A stretch of 64,000 nt of DNA from Rhizopus sp. PT2906 (GCA_025529335.1 JAMYHX010000219.1:1-64000); one strand, 5' to 3'; positions 33,394-45,576 are shown, counted from the stretch's first letter. Notes: generated by a model not told the origin, from the letters alone. A program made the numbers and translations.

Positions 33394-36050
33394 ATGAACA
33401 CTCAACCACCTACTTTTACAGGTGTCTCAAAGACCGCCACTACAAGTAAACAACCACGCACCTCTGTCGATAGGACAGCACTCTCGCTTCGACACTCGGG
33501 TAATCTCACCGCTTGCGCTCATGACTGTTATTCCACAGAAACAATTTGCCACTCGGCCATAGATACTCTTTTGGCTAGCGTTCCTGCCCAAACGTAGTTA
33601 TCTACTAACTGTCACGCTTTCTTCTTGCCCCTTGGGCCCAGGACGATATCAAATAATGCTTAAGTCATACTTCTTCTCAAAGCGACCTGGAGATAGATGG
33701 ATTATCTTGTGAGATATAGAGTTCCTTTTCACCCTCCCTTTCTGCTGTATGCTTCTCCAAGTGGTTTTGAACATATTGCTTTGATTGAACATTGTTACCC
33801 TGCCGCCTGGCAACGATCCATCGTCTCACTTCTTTCGAAAAAAAATGATCCCACATATTTGAAAAATTGGTGCAAAATTTCTCTAATTTGTGCAGATGCA
33901 AAGGTTTTTATTCGCTTACTGACTGATCGCTTTGCAAGCGGACTTTCTAACTGGATGCTTCACTGCCGATAATGGTGTCATTGCACGCCAATATCATCTT
34001 CCAGGAATCGCTCTATTATTGGGCCAGAGAAGGCGTATGATCGTGTTCATCCCATCGCACTTATGCACATGCCTTCTCCACTTTGGCTTTCCTTCGCAGT
34101 TAGTCGACTGTGTCAGTTCTCTGTTATTTGGAACTTCTGTCTGCGTGAATGCCAGTGATTTCTTCAAGTTACCCCTTTCCACAAGCACATAGATTACATC
34201 AGGAAAGCCCCCCGTCTCCTTTGCTCTTTATCCTTGCTGTCGAACCTCTCTTGTGAGTAATTACATTCTCTTTGGTCATATATAGATTTAGATTCTTTCG
34301 TCCTGACTGTCCTAGAATGCCACCACCCGTGTCAAAGACTTCAACGGTTAAACGTATGGTGTATGCGGACGATGTGCTTGTTTGCCTTGACGATTCTGGA
34401 GAACTCGGGCACCTTACTTAGTATTAGTAACACTTATGGTCAAACTGCTAATGCTAAACCCAATCATGGCAAGACTATGGCTGTTTATCTTTCCGGCTTG
34501 TCGCAACCACAATGGCACGATCGGCTTATCTTTGTGAGAATCACCAGGTAGCATGATAGGACAAGGCCACACTTTGGATATCTGCTAACCAACTCTTAGT
34601 CACAGATCAACGTTTGCTTGTGTGATTCTCTCTCATCGGGTCACCACATGCTCAAATACTCTCAGCGTCTGCTGTCTATAAGTGGCAAAGGGTTGGTCGA
34701 TAACTCGCTGTTACTCAAAAGAAGCTTGCACTGTCTACGCACAACTGTGGTACCTTTTCGTTTTTACAAGCATTACAATCCAATATCATCCGTCTTCTGT
34801 CTCACAGTTCTCTTCCTTTTTGTTATCCATGAAGTTTGCCAATGACTACGAAAACAAGGTGTAACGGCTGTTCTCAATCAAAGCACACAACTTTGTGCAT
34901 TGCAACTTTGCTGGCTGCTCTCTGTTTTGGTGCCTCAAACATTATCTACTGATGGTGGCTCCTTTCCTTTGCCAGTACTCCACTATTGTCTCTGCTCCTA
35001 TTCCAATACAGTTGACCTTATTATGCATCTGGTTTTTGATAATCTCCAGTCGCCTGATGTAATGACCTTAGGCTTTTTTCGGCCGTTATTTCGTACGGTA
35101 GACATGCTGGACTATCTCATCATCTGGGATGAACTGACTCTTTTGTGACCTTGGAGCTACCTTTTTCAAAGGCTATTTCTGACTTACTCGCTACGGATTA
35201 CGAAGATTGGCACCTCAATTGGAACTAATTACGCGTAAAGATGATACTACTTTATTTCCTGGCTCGTGTTTTTTAATACGACAGCGAAACTTCTTGGACA
35301 TAGAGCACAGAAACCGCTTGGAGCAACCCTATTCTTTTGTGGGTGAACCCCGCGTTCATCTCCCTTTCTCGTTCGGCGCTCTATCCTGTCTGCAAGCGTC
35401 CATAGCTGATAGCCAGTTTCACAAATTTTTCATCGGCTCCCGCCGCCCAATTTTACAGCCCTGATAACTTTGGGGCTGTCTGCTGCGTCTCAGTTTGGAG
35501 ATCCTACTCCTAAGATCTTTCGTCGTGATTTCCTGCGAGTCATTGCTCTTTTTCCTTACAGTTACCTACGAGGTCCTTTTTCAGCGTGGCGTAACTTCTA
35601 GTCGGCACCTCTTACACATAAGGCATATACAATGCTGTGACACTTTTACCATTATAGTTTGCCTAGTCACCAGCGACTTTATCAGCTTCTCCCGACGAAT
35701 ATTTAAAACCTCTTCGTCAATATTGTAGAGGCGTGGAAGAGGATGATTATCTTCTGTGAGCTTGTCCTTTCAAACGGGCAGCATGGGTCCCAATAGCTAA
35801 TCATTTTCTCTTGCCGCCTTCAGCACTCTCTATACAGTCACTCTGGTTGCGATGTGCTTCTTCCTTGCAAGCGCATCCTAACCGGAATGCTAACGATCAA
35901 ACTATCATTACATGGCGAGCGACGCAACACGTGAGAATTCATGCAGAGAATACCTATCTCCAGAAGCTTCATTCGTCTTCTGAAACCTAGACAATATTCT
36001 CTACTACCTTACTTCTCACTTGCTACTTCTCTTTGTTCCAAAACGCATAG
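33394..36050 (+). mobile_element. Decayed LINE retrotransposon, most of ORF2 recognisable
   Basis: Many stops and shifts, but the order of conserved reverse-transcriptase blocks is intact: AAWQRSIVSLLSKKNDPTYL, ISLICADAKVF, a degraded DQEKAYDRVHP block (34020-34050), CVSSLLFGTSVCVN, YADDV (34355-34370, on the reverse-transcriptase catalytic motif), and downstream LGFFRPLFRTVDMLDY and QTIITWRATQH. The open frame at 33394-33597 may be the start of ORF1, with most of ORF1 and the endonuclease missing. The copy is non-functional. It separates two groups of secreted-protein genes. Confidence 0.75.
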
Positions 36051-36266
36051 TTCATGCATATTGCTTATTTTATGTATATTATTAAAAGTATACACCCTCT
36101 GGAGGTGCTTGGATAAGCTATTCCTTTCACATTGCTCTGATTCATTTCGCAAATATATGATTTTGGTTGCTGTACTACATAAACGTAACATAATTACATG
36201 AAATAGCAATGACGCTCCCTTAGAAAAAGAAGGAAAAGTTTTATTTAAAAACTATATAATTTAAAG

Positions 36267-36623
36267 TTAGGTTGAGTGAAAGTTTTCACATGTATAAGGG
36301 CCATCACTGCAGTTGAATTCGATACTTCCTACACCTTGTTTCCATTTCATTCCACCTCCATTGCATGAGAACTTCCAATAACTGTTGTCAGTCCAGACAC
36401 CAGAACAACCATGGAAGTTAAAGACACAATCACTCAATGCGTTCATAGCTGTAACAGTTGGAATAGTCCATCCATCTTTACCTCCGTGAATAGACATCAC
36501 ACCGTTGTCTAATCCATTTGAAGAGTCATAAACGTTCCAACTAACCTCAGCATTACTTCTACAATGTGAGTTTGCTGATACACCCAAGATGCTTGCAAGT
36601 GACAGAAGGGCAACAATGTACAT
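36267..36623 (-). CDS. Small secreted six-cysteine protein (118 aa)
   Basis: Start chosen at MYIVALLSLASILGVSANSHC (36621-36623), a clear signal peptide; the frame is open 16 codons further upstream but without signal-like sequence. The mature part has six cysteines in NSHCRSNA, SDCVF, HGCSG, FSCNGG, FNCSDG and YTCENF, and a conserved IPTVTAMNALSDC core. It has a full paralogue at 39852-40211 and a near-identical 3' fragment at 1-67. It is likely a disulphide-stabilised extracellular protein. Role unknown. Confidence 0.77.
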   Translation of the reverse strand: MYIVALLSLASILGVSANSHCRSNAEVSWNVYDSSNGLDNGVMSIHGGKDGWTIPTVTAMNALSDCVFNFHGCSGVWTDNSYWKFSCNGGGMKWKQGVGSIEFNCSDGPYTCENFHST

Positions 36624-39600
36624 TTTTTCAGACCAGATAGCAGTAAGAAATTGATTCGAATATAAAGTCACATTTTTCCTTTCTGTTTAAATAGTCGTGT
36701 CAAGGTAGACAAGAGTTTATTTTAAGAAAATAAATGTGCAAAGGTAGACAAGAACTTGTCTTGTTTGAGAAAATAAATAAATGCATTAGGACACACAGGG
36801 ATTTATCTTGTAAGCACTTGATTCACCCCGAAAATGCGCTCAAAAATTGACTCAAAAGCACAATGTTACAGGTGTTATTGCCATGACACTTTACAATTTC
36901 ACACGGCCATTCTTCACTACCAGATTCGATACATGAGGCTATTCAGAATGTGTCCAGTGGAATATCCTTTGATATAAAATACGAACTTATAGAGTTTTAT
37001 CATAATTATACGTAAGTTAAGTGATATTTATTGATGTATTTATTCTTTTCTTTGTTAGTCGAAGTTGTAAAAGGCAAAATTAAAATACAGTGAAGAAATC
37101 ACTTATTTTGTTGGATGGTAGTATGAAGGCTACCTTGGCCCAACAATAGGTCAACAATAGGTCAACTATAAATCAAAGTCCGAAACCAATGGAGGGGATA
37201 TTGGGGGACTTGAAATAGTAAATCATTTGGTTCATGATGGGGGGTACATAGTACTACCCATCTGGCCAATATGTTACTAAATGTTATTTATTGCTTATCC
37301 ACGCAAATATAAGTTGGGTCTCAAGCCCTATTGTATTAGAGGAAGTTTTACTATAGTCAAGAAATAAAAACAAAGCCAGTTTTCTTCAACGGCCCTTATT
37401 CTATAGCAAAGAATATGGATAAATGTTTCGGTCCCTGAACAAGTTTAGCGTGACGCTACACATGGAAAAGTTTCGTTGAATGGCATCACAGGTGGTGCGT
37501 AGAGGTAGTGCTTGTAACATTACCCTTTTAAATCTGCCTTTGAGTCTATTTTTAAATGTACTTTCGAGTGTACCAAATGTTTACCAATAAATAGATGTAC
37601 AAGGATAGACAAGAATTTATTTCGTGTACGAAATGAATAGTATTGCTGCCAACAAGACGACAGAGGGTTTATTTATAAGCTTTTTAGCCACGCTGTATTC
37701 TCAAATAAGCAATTTATTCTAATTTATACTCTTTACATCTCTTTGTGCGTGCGTCTTGTAGGAAACCTTGGTAGCTTGAGTGGGGGAAAGAAAAACTTTC
37801 TATACCAGGGTTGGATAGCCACCACGTCGTCTGTCGGATTAGAGGCATTATTGCTATTGTGGGTCGTACATAACACAATTGCTGTTGCTTCAAATGTGGC
37901 TATCTTTTTGATAGCGCTTCAGAAGACCGTTTTCACAATAGCAGCATCCCTGACGTGCTAATCTCCTAGCTTGTGATGGTAATTCTCGAAGATTGAGCTA
38001 CTTAACCTCCAGTTAGAATTGATTTGATGTCATCAATAGGAAAACCAACCATAGCCGCTTCGGTGCTTGATGTGAAGCAAAGAGAATGCAGCTTGAGTCA
38101 TGCTGTGACAATTTATGCCGTCTTCATGATTTCTTCCAACCGTACTCTAACTGTTTTGGGTCTAATTGTACTTGCCGTGTACGATGTGAGTCAAAAAGAG
38201 AATGTGATTGTCTTTCAAATCGTGGCGTATGTGGGAGGATTATCGAATGAAAGCATACAGAATTTGTGTAGAACAAGGATTCTCGTTCATCGCTACATCT
38301 ATACTACATGCCTTTGATTTGATTCCTATAGGCTTATGTGAAATCAGGGTAGTATTGGTTATCTGTTTCCCGAATTCGATGAAAGTAACATGGAGATGTT
38401 AAAGGTTCCCTAGGCCAGACCTCAGCTTCCATATAGTGACGATTGTTAAGAGCACCAGTGTCTTCTTTTCAGCTGTTCTAATGTCAACCCATTCACAGCA
38501 CTCCCAATTGCCCACAAGATTCAAGATCGAATCAATATCAAACATTTCCTGGTATCGGCTTGGTAGCTTGTTTCTTGTTCGTCTTCTAGCCTTGAAAAGA
38601 TGATGTACGACGACGTGGTTAGCCATGATTGACTCATGAGAATGGACGACTCGGTAAAATGAGGTGACCGTAGAACGAGCCACTTGCAGACACTGCAATG
38701 ACAGTGAGCTCAGAGGCGCAAGGTATTTCACTGCCAACGGCGGACTGTGCCGGAGGGGCGCTTCTTCGGGTTTCTGGAGGAACACCATGCAGCTCAGTTC
38801 TTCCAATGTCTATTTTTAATGTTCAGAGGTTGGTTTCCGAGTATATTGCGTCAAGTATTGCAATGTAGACTGGTTAAATTTTTCTCTCTCTTGCTAACGC
38901 TTGATAATATCCAAGAGACTACTGAGGAATTCTTCTTCAAGTCGATAATCAAGGGCTCCGTATTGTAGCAGCTCAATACCATTGGCCACCAACATTGTGC
39001 TGTCCATGTTGGAGCCACCATCACGCAATCTTGTACTCGATCTTAATGGAACTTCTTCAGCACCTGTAGCATCAATTTTCAAGGTGGGGTGTAGGAAGAG
39101 ATCACTGCTGAGTCACGTTGTTAATTCAAAAAGCTTTTTCTCTTTTCAAAATGATCATCATGTTGCAGAAAATCCTATGACATTTATGCAGCAAACACCC
39201 TATCTAAGGAAGGACAAAGTGAGATCATTTCATAAACGTTGATCACGTCAACCTGATCTTGAGCTATTTTAAATCTCAATCGATGTAACTTAGGAAGAGC
39301 TTGATTGCATAACTTGTACATACCTACAAACTTGTTATTGGTTATTTTTAACGCAGTGTAAAGCGTTACTAAGTTATCTTGATTGATTACTATTATTATT
39401 TATTTATTTGTTCAAATTTGGCAATATTTTAAATATTGTAACAGGGTTCAAATATATAGTAGCATAATAAAGGTTACGTTACTCAAATTCTCTATTTGTC
39501 AGAAATTTACTTTTCAGAAATTTAAATATCAAAACTCTATTTGTCTTATGAAAAGTGTAAAAGTACAATTTCTTTTAAATCTTTAACAATATTATTCAAT

Positions 39601-39851
39601 AAACCACGACCTTTTCTTTTATTTTCTTTTGAATTATCCAATCAAGTGAATCCAGGAACCTTTTTATCTTCTTTAGTATTCTTTTTACTTTGTACTACTT
39701 AATCTAATCAACTTTACATTATCTGGTGGGCACAAGGACTATGAGTGTACAAGTTTCTATTTTATTACTTGTTACAATTCCTCATATCCAAAATCTACAA
39801 AATTACAATATAAATTAAAGCTTCTTTTTCTTTTCTTTCTGATATATAAAA
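36624..39851. other. Retroelement-rich spacer
   Basis: Three copies of a motif close to AAGGTAGACAAGA lie at 36701, 36743 and 37602, two of them in near-tandem ~40-bp units just upstream of the secreted-protein gene. A short coding-like stretch (GHSSLPDSIHEAIQ, then YELIEFYHNY) near 36899-37016 is followed by a splice-donor-like GTAAGTT and may be a decayed exon. From 38.4 to 39.1 kb there is a possible recombinase relic. 39251-39830 is plain AT-rich sequence. Confidence 0.4.
38399..39090 (-). mobile_element. Possible tyrosine-recombinase (DIRS-type) relic
   Basis: The minus strand reads ARSTVTSFYRVVHSHES, HHLFKARRRTRNKLPSR and DSILNLVGNWECCEWVDI. The last block resembles the conserved end of DIRS recombinases (SIL-GNW-S---F). 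Upstream frames to 39090 are open but unrecognised. Weak evidence; it may belong to the same family as the fragment at 33.1 kb. Confidence 0.32.
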
Positions 39852-40211
39852 ATGAAAACTTTGTTAGTCTTTTTGGTAATAGCATTCAACGTCATATGTG
39901 TGTATGCAAATTCACACTGCCGCAGCAATGCAATTCTGAGGTGGTGGATTGACAGCTCAGCAGGTGGCCTTGATGTTGGCACAGCGGTCATTATGAGTGG
40001 CAAGGACTCACAAACAATACCTACTGTTACTGCTATGAATGCTTTGAGTGATTGCGCTTTTAACAATCATGGCTGTACTGGTTTGTGGAAAGGCACCTAT
40101 TGGAGAATTCAGTGTAATTCTGGTGGAATGAAATGGAGAAGAGGCGAAGGAAACGTAGAATTTAACTGTAGCGACGGGCCCTACACATGCTATAATTTTG
40201 GATCTTTGTAG
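39852..40211 (+). CDS. Small secreted six-cysteine protein (119 aa), paralogue
   Basis: Signal peptide MKTLLVFLVIAFNVICVYA, then NSHCRSNA and the same six-cysteine plan and IPTVTAMNALSDC core as 36267-36623. The C-terminus is VEFNCSDGPYTCYNF. It is single-exon and follows a pyrimidine-rich leader with ATATATAAAA directly before the ATG. Protein identity to the paralogue is roughly 55-60% by eye, highest in the core, while signal peptides differ: the pattern expected of a diversifying secreted family. Confidence 0.77.
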   Translation: MKTLLVFLVIAFNVICVYANSHCRSNAILRWWIDSSAGGLDVGTAVIMSGKDSQTIPTVTAMNALSDCAFNNHGCTGLWKGTYWRIQCNSGGMKWRRGEGNVEFNCSDGPYTCYNFGSL

Positions 40212-41543
40212 TACTCACTAGCAGTAAAGATGATATATGACATATAATAGAGTTTCTCTCTTCTCCCTCCTATTTTTGTATAAACATTATATACATTTAT
40301 TTTATAAAAAGCATTCTATTTTGTAACAAAATTGCCGCCCACATTACACGCAGCTGATGGCAGCATTTCGAGTGGGATTGAGTCTATTCAAGGGTACTGA
40401 TCGGAGAGCGGTGTCTGCCAGTGGTATCGTCAGAGTACTGAAAAAACGAGTCCAACTTTATTCAGCACCTCTAATGGGAGGGAGACGCTCTTGATTGAGG
40501 AGAGTGTGATAAGAGCTGCTCAGATTTCTTCGACCGAAGTCATGGTTTTGAGAAAGGCTCAAAACTGCATGGCAGTTGTCGTATTTGGCCATATCTAATA
40601 CCAAACTTGTGAGATTCGATTTATGTAAATACCCCACGAAAAATACTAGTAGTTGTCAGCAGTCATTTTTGTCGTATTTACTCTATAAATACTTAATTTT
40701 ATCGTATAAGCTTACTATAAATCTATACTCTAAGAATGAACAATAAAAAAGTTTGACCACAATATACATTATTATCTTATAACGTAATATGTCCAATCCT
40801 TGTCAGAAAACACTATGCACACGCGAAAATACATGCGAAAACCCTATGAGTATACCCAGAACAGAAGGCTCTATTGTATAAAACATCATTGTCTTTTATG
40901 CCGTTTTCTATACAGGATGGTTCATACAATGATGACAATCTTGGTCGTATTAACTTTCTGTACTTCTTTTTCAATCTGTCAGATAACAGAGTTGCATGTT
41001 GACCTGTCTAAGTAATAACATAATTGGTTTAAAGGGTCGTAGATGTCTCGGATCAAAATGGCAGGTACAGCGTATTACCTGCTGTCTCAGAATATACAGA
41101 CACAGATCTATTATATACTTCTGCAACTAATTGAGGACTATCCAAAGAATCAAATCAATAATTAGAGGAGGAGCAGGATTATAGTTAATAAGTATTCTTT
41201 CAACATCCGTGCAATGTTTCATTTTACCCACAAATCTCAAGTTGCTTTGGCATTCAATTAAAAGAAAGTGTTTTGTATATATACCTTTGAATAATTTATG
41301 CTTGCACGAGTCATGTCACTCCTTCATTTCTCGCTAAATTCTCATGCGAACATGAGCTCAAATCAAACAACTACAAAGTGGGGCATTCATAGGAGGTATG
41401 CTAATTTTTATCGATGACTTCCTCGTGCGCTTCGTATTTACAGAAAAAACATACACACATACACACACACGCACTTTTACAGTAGAGAAAAGAAAGAAAG
41501 AAAGAAACATGAAAAGAGAAGCTTTTTTAATATCATTTTAAAA
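40212..41543. other. Intergenic region
   Basis: No convincing gene. 40320-40640 is less AT-rich and has open stretches without recognisable family, perhaps relic DNA. A (CA)n tract lies at about 41450-41474, followed by GAAA repeats. The 71-codon frame at 40800 (+) has one hydrophobic stretch but no other support. Confidence 0.4.
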
Positions 41544-41897
41544 CTAGCGGTTAATTGAACAACAGCTTCTTATAGCTTCTGAGTGGTCACCTTGTCCTTT
41601 TGTATACTTTTCATGTAATATGTTTATCATAGTTTTATCATGTTCATCCATATCTTGATATAACGTCATGGACAGAATTTTCAACTTTCCTTCATCAACT
41701 TTGTAGTTTATCGAGAAATGATCTTCAGGTAATTTAAAATAATATCTTCTCTTAACACCATTTTTGGTCAATTCATCATGAATTTCTTTATAATTTACTA
41801 TCCACTTTTTCTCCACTTTTTCTGTTCCCATAAAGACTCTATCGTCTCTATTGAATTTTAAACTAGATTTAATACCTAATAAACAATAAACAATCAT
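41544..41897 (-). CDS. Small secreted protein, family C member (117 aa)
   Basis: Start taken at MIVYCLLGIKSS (41895-41897), a short hydrophobic leader; an upstream exon joined by a GTGAGA...CTACAG intron is possible. The body has KWIVNYKEIHDELTKNG and RRYYFKLPEDHFS, and ends with a Cys pair near the C-terminus. Motif order is shared with the relic at 32450, the broken copy at 42029 and more weakly the gene at 42735. Function unknown. Confidence 0.5.
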   Translation of the reverse strand: MIVYCLLGIKSSLKFNRDDRVFMGTEKVEKKWIVNYKEIHDELTKNGVKRRYYFKLPEDHFSINYKVDEGKLKILSMTLYQDMDEHDKTMINILHEKYTKGQGDHSEAIRSCCSINR

Positions 41898-42028
41898 GCA
41901 CACACACTGTCCTGTAGTAGAAAAAAAAAGGGGTCTCACGAATATAGACACAAGTAGAATTCACATGATCAACTCTGAGTCATATGTATCTTTACATTCA
42001 ATTGCTTTAAGTTTTTAAAAATCTTCCT

Positions 42029-42212
42029 TTAAAGTATATCTATTACTGTCATCACGTAGCTATCAAAGGTATATTCTCTATATATTTCTACTTTCAAAGA
42101 TTCTGTACCTAAAGAAACATAAATTTGACCTAAGTATATGACTTCTCTATAATAGAAAAAACAAAAAAGAGAAACTAACCACAAAACAAGCTATTAACAT
42201 ATAACGCGACAT
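42029..42212 (-). pseudogene. Truncated family C copy
   Basis: Starts MSRYMLIACFV at 42212. A GTTAGT donor with an acceptor before GTACAGAATC joins it to GTESLKVEIYREYTF, the post-signal motif of this family. Translation stops at 42029-42031 after about 35 residues and the rest of the domain is absent. It is tandem to the copy at 41544 on the same strand. Confidence 0.45.
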
Positions 42213-42734
42213 TCTCAATCCTTATTGGCTATAACTAAATCAAGTTGTCATATAAAATCACACTATGTATCTCTTTCCACTTTTTTCCTACTAAAGGGGA
42301 TGATACAGTATGAAAGCTTTTTATGAATTGGCAGAAGATTGTGATTTTAACAACTTAACAAAGGCAAAAATATCAAGTAAATAATGGTGTACAGAGATTG
42401 TATTTAATAAATGATGAATCAAAAGACCAGAAAGACATTTGAAAGGTCAAAGAAGGGATTGAGACCATAAAGAATAATTCACAGGATTAACAAAATATAT
42501 GTTAAAAAAATGATGCTACTTTTAATGAACCTTTTCTTTCTTTTTGTTCTTAATAAGGATAATTGGAGGGCCCATCGAAGAATAACTAGAGTGATGATGT
42601 TGATGAGCCAAGTGTGACACATTGTTCATTAAACACCTTAAATTTCTGTATATTTTTAACTTCCAGCTGAAGCGTCAAAAACTGCGCTTTGGGTATAAAA
42701 AAGCTAGAAAAACTCACTATACTATTCAGGTTTT

Positions 42735-43270
42735 ATGTATCACCTCTCATTGTAAACGCGCCCATAGGCATTGCGACTACCGTATTCTCAGCTTTTACCT
42801 TATTTGCATTAACAATTACACAACTTCTCTTTTTAAATCATTCTTTCCTCTTTACTACAGTGGTGTGGTTAATGTTTAATAAAAATTTGGTGTCAACAGA
42901 AGTTAAAATCTATCAGGGTGAATGGCCTTTTAATGTAGAATATTCAAATTTTAATTTGAATGGTCATGTTGTAGAATTGTTGTGTGGATTTCGACAATCA
43001 CAAATAAATCGAGAAGTATATTATCAGATTGACTGGAAAAAGTTTAATTCAGATCATAATGAAATCGTACGTGCAGTTTATGAACTTCCGCCTCACTTTA
43101 AAGGATACTTCAAAGACATTACAAAGTGTAATGAACAAGATTTAAAAGAGATGCTTAAGCTTGACAAAGAAGTTAATCAAAAGAGTGTTCACAGATCCAA
43201 AAAGTACCCAAATTATACTTTTGAAATGTATACAGCAAAGAAGAAAATAAATTCATTTAGTATAAAATGA
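42735..43270 (+). CDS. Probable secreted protein, family C relative
   Basis: TATAAAA lies at about 42695-42701 and the ATG at 42735 is the first sensible start after it, followed by a possible intron (GTAAAC...TTCTCAG, 42752-42791). The 3' exon is clearly coding: STEVKIYQGEWPFNVEYSNF, then VYYQIDWKKFNSDHNE, PPHFKGYFKDITKCNEQDL and a basic tail ending KKKINSFSIK. The first motif matches the post-signal block at 42029-42212. The exact 5' structure is uncertain; the open frame from 42689 crosses the TATA box and is not the true start. Confidence 0.5.
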
Positions 43271-43668
43271 CTATTGAATCACAACAATAAAGAAAAAGCC
43301 TTTCTTTTTATATAGCAACAATGGAATTATTATATGAATTAACTACGGCCAATAAGAATCGAGTATAATGCATCTGTCCTTAGTCTCTTTGTTATTGCTC
43401 TTTCTTAGAGATTTAGAGTAATATCATATGATTAAGCATTCATAGGATAATTTCGACACTCTGTAAAGAGAATATCGCAAATACATTAGACGTCCCTGAA
43501 TATCGTTTTGTATTCAATGATTCACAATGACCCATTCACTGTAGTAGTCTCATTTCGACTTAACTTCATTATCAGAAAGAAACAAAATGTATAATTCGAA
43601 GTTCTTTATGACATGCCTGTCTTTTATCAAAAAAAGACTCAAGGTTCTTATTAACAATATCAACTAGT

Positions 43669-45576
43669 TTATTCATCATTTAACTTTAAAGAATTTACGA
43701 GAGCTTCTAAGCTCTTGCTTCTAACCTTTATCCATTCTTGATCATGTTCTTGTATGATTGGTTTACCTAGAGCTTTGCCATCTTCGTTTAACCAATTGAC
43801 GATATCTTTTATATAAATAAGTTCAAGCTCTGAGCCTAAAGCATGAAACTCTCGACCGAGACCTTTCTGACGCGCCCGGTCAAGCCATTCGGCCCTCATT
43901 GTGTCCACATTAGGAAGTTTAGCAGCCCCAGAATAGACTCGGGCAACTGCATAAGACTGAAACTCGAACAGAGAAAATGTTGCGATATGGAAAGGGATGC
44001 CAACAAAACTCAGTGTAGGATTTGGTATGTAAAATATGTCCTTGTGAAGATTAAACACTTGAACTCCGTTCTTGACCAAGACTTGCTTCTCGTCTATGGA
44101 ATACCCACGCCTTGAGTTGATTTCTTCATCATCATGCAAGTCTTCTAAAAAGTGAAAGCTGAACAGGTATCCAGTGCAGACAATGATGTAATCTATGTCA
44201 GTTATTTCAGTTCCATCGACTAATTCGACTACGGCGGACTGAACACTATCTTCCGACCCTTCTTGTCTAAAGCGTCGAATCTCTCCAATACGTTGAACGT
44301 TTTTTGGCACAAGCTTTGCAACCTCTTCTCTCAGCTTCTGATACCTTTCATCATAGCCGTGTTTGCTCTCCCTTACAGAGTTGTAAATCTTTTTTGCATG
44401 CTTGCGAATATCACGAGCAATGTCAAGAGCAGAGGTTCCATTGCCGATCAAAAGAACAGTCTGTGATGTCATTTGTTTAGATAGGATTATATGGTGTTTA
44501 TATCGCACGTACCTTGTCCTTAAAGCTATCAGGTTCTCTGTACTCTTTTGAATGGATCACATTACTTGGCCATTTTTTTCGCCATTCTGATAGACCAGGG
44601 AAATCTGGGACATACTGTGCGTGATAATGACCGGTGGCAACCACAACGGCATCAAATATCTGTATATGAAATGAGTAAACCTTTTTTAGACACATTTTGA
44701 TACTCTACCTCTTCTTTCCATACTATTTCAACTTTATTTGACTCTTGATCAAGGTGTGCAGTCTTTGTTAGCACTTTCCAACCAGACTGGTTCAGAAGTT
44801 CTGTCAGTTTTTCGACAGAGGTGTTAAATTCTGTGATTTCATCAAGTTTAAAGTGGGCTGAATATAACTGAAGATATTCCAAGATTTTTTCATGTGTTGT
44901 AAACCATGGCTAATCATTAAAAAACATTAGACACAAAGGGTAATGTATTCAGTAGTACTCACAGTGTCTTTTGGCCAGTCAAGGTCTTTATATTTAAGTA
45001 GTGGCGTTGGCACGTTGTTCTTTAGAGAACGATAGCAAGGCGTTGGAGGGTTCAGACGTAACAGCTCTTCTTTTATTCCTTGCTCGCTTAACTGCTTCAC
45101 TTGCTTGAAAGGAAGCTTTTCTTGGCCAGGAGGAAGGCTAGGCTTAACTACCTTCGTAGGCACTTCTGATGGAAATTCTGGATTTAACGGCTTCTCTTCA
45201 TGAAAGATCCTGTAAGCAAAGCGTGATGAACGGATGTCCATATAATGTTTTTTTTTAATTTTTTTTTTTTTTTTTTGGTTACATACCATGTTCCGCCTGA
45301 AGCTGTATTTCTTTCAAATATCTTGACCTGAAGTCCTTCGTCTAATAAGTGTTTTGCTGTAGGAAGCTACGGTTAAAAGATGAACCATCTTTTATATTAA
45401 TCATTATGTTGTATTTTTACCCCTGCTGGACCAGCTCCTATGACAGCTACTTTTCTAATTTTTTGACCAAATTCGTAACGAGAGCTAACATTTAGTAAAC
45501 TAGTATTGTTGCATCCGACAATAGCTTTGTTTGGAGATGTCCATTGAACTTGAATTGCAGCACTTTCGACAGGCAT
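43669..45576 (-). CDS. Flavin-containing monooxygenase
   Basis: FAD/NADPH-dependent oxygenase of the FMO type acting on soft nucleophiles (N or S). Starts MPVESAAIQVQWTSPNK at 45576. About six exons. VAVIGAGPAG (FAD Rossmann), then the NTASGGTW glycine-rich loop just before an intron. VIHSKEYREPDSFKDK is the FMO linker, LLIGNGTSALDIA the NADPH Rossmann, and DYIIVCTGYLFSFHF the ATG-type motif. About 550 aa, ending SLKLNDE. It lies head-to-tail with the dioxygenase at 46263 on the same strand, 690 bp apart. Substrate unknown; sulphur or nitrogen scavenging is possible from context. Confidence 0.9.
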
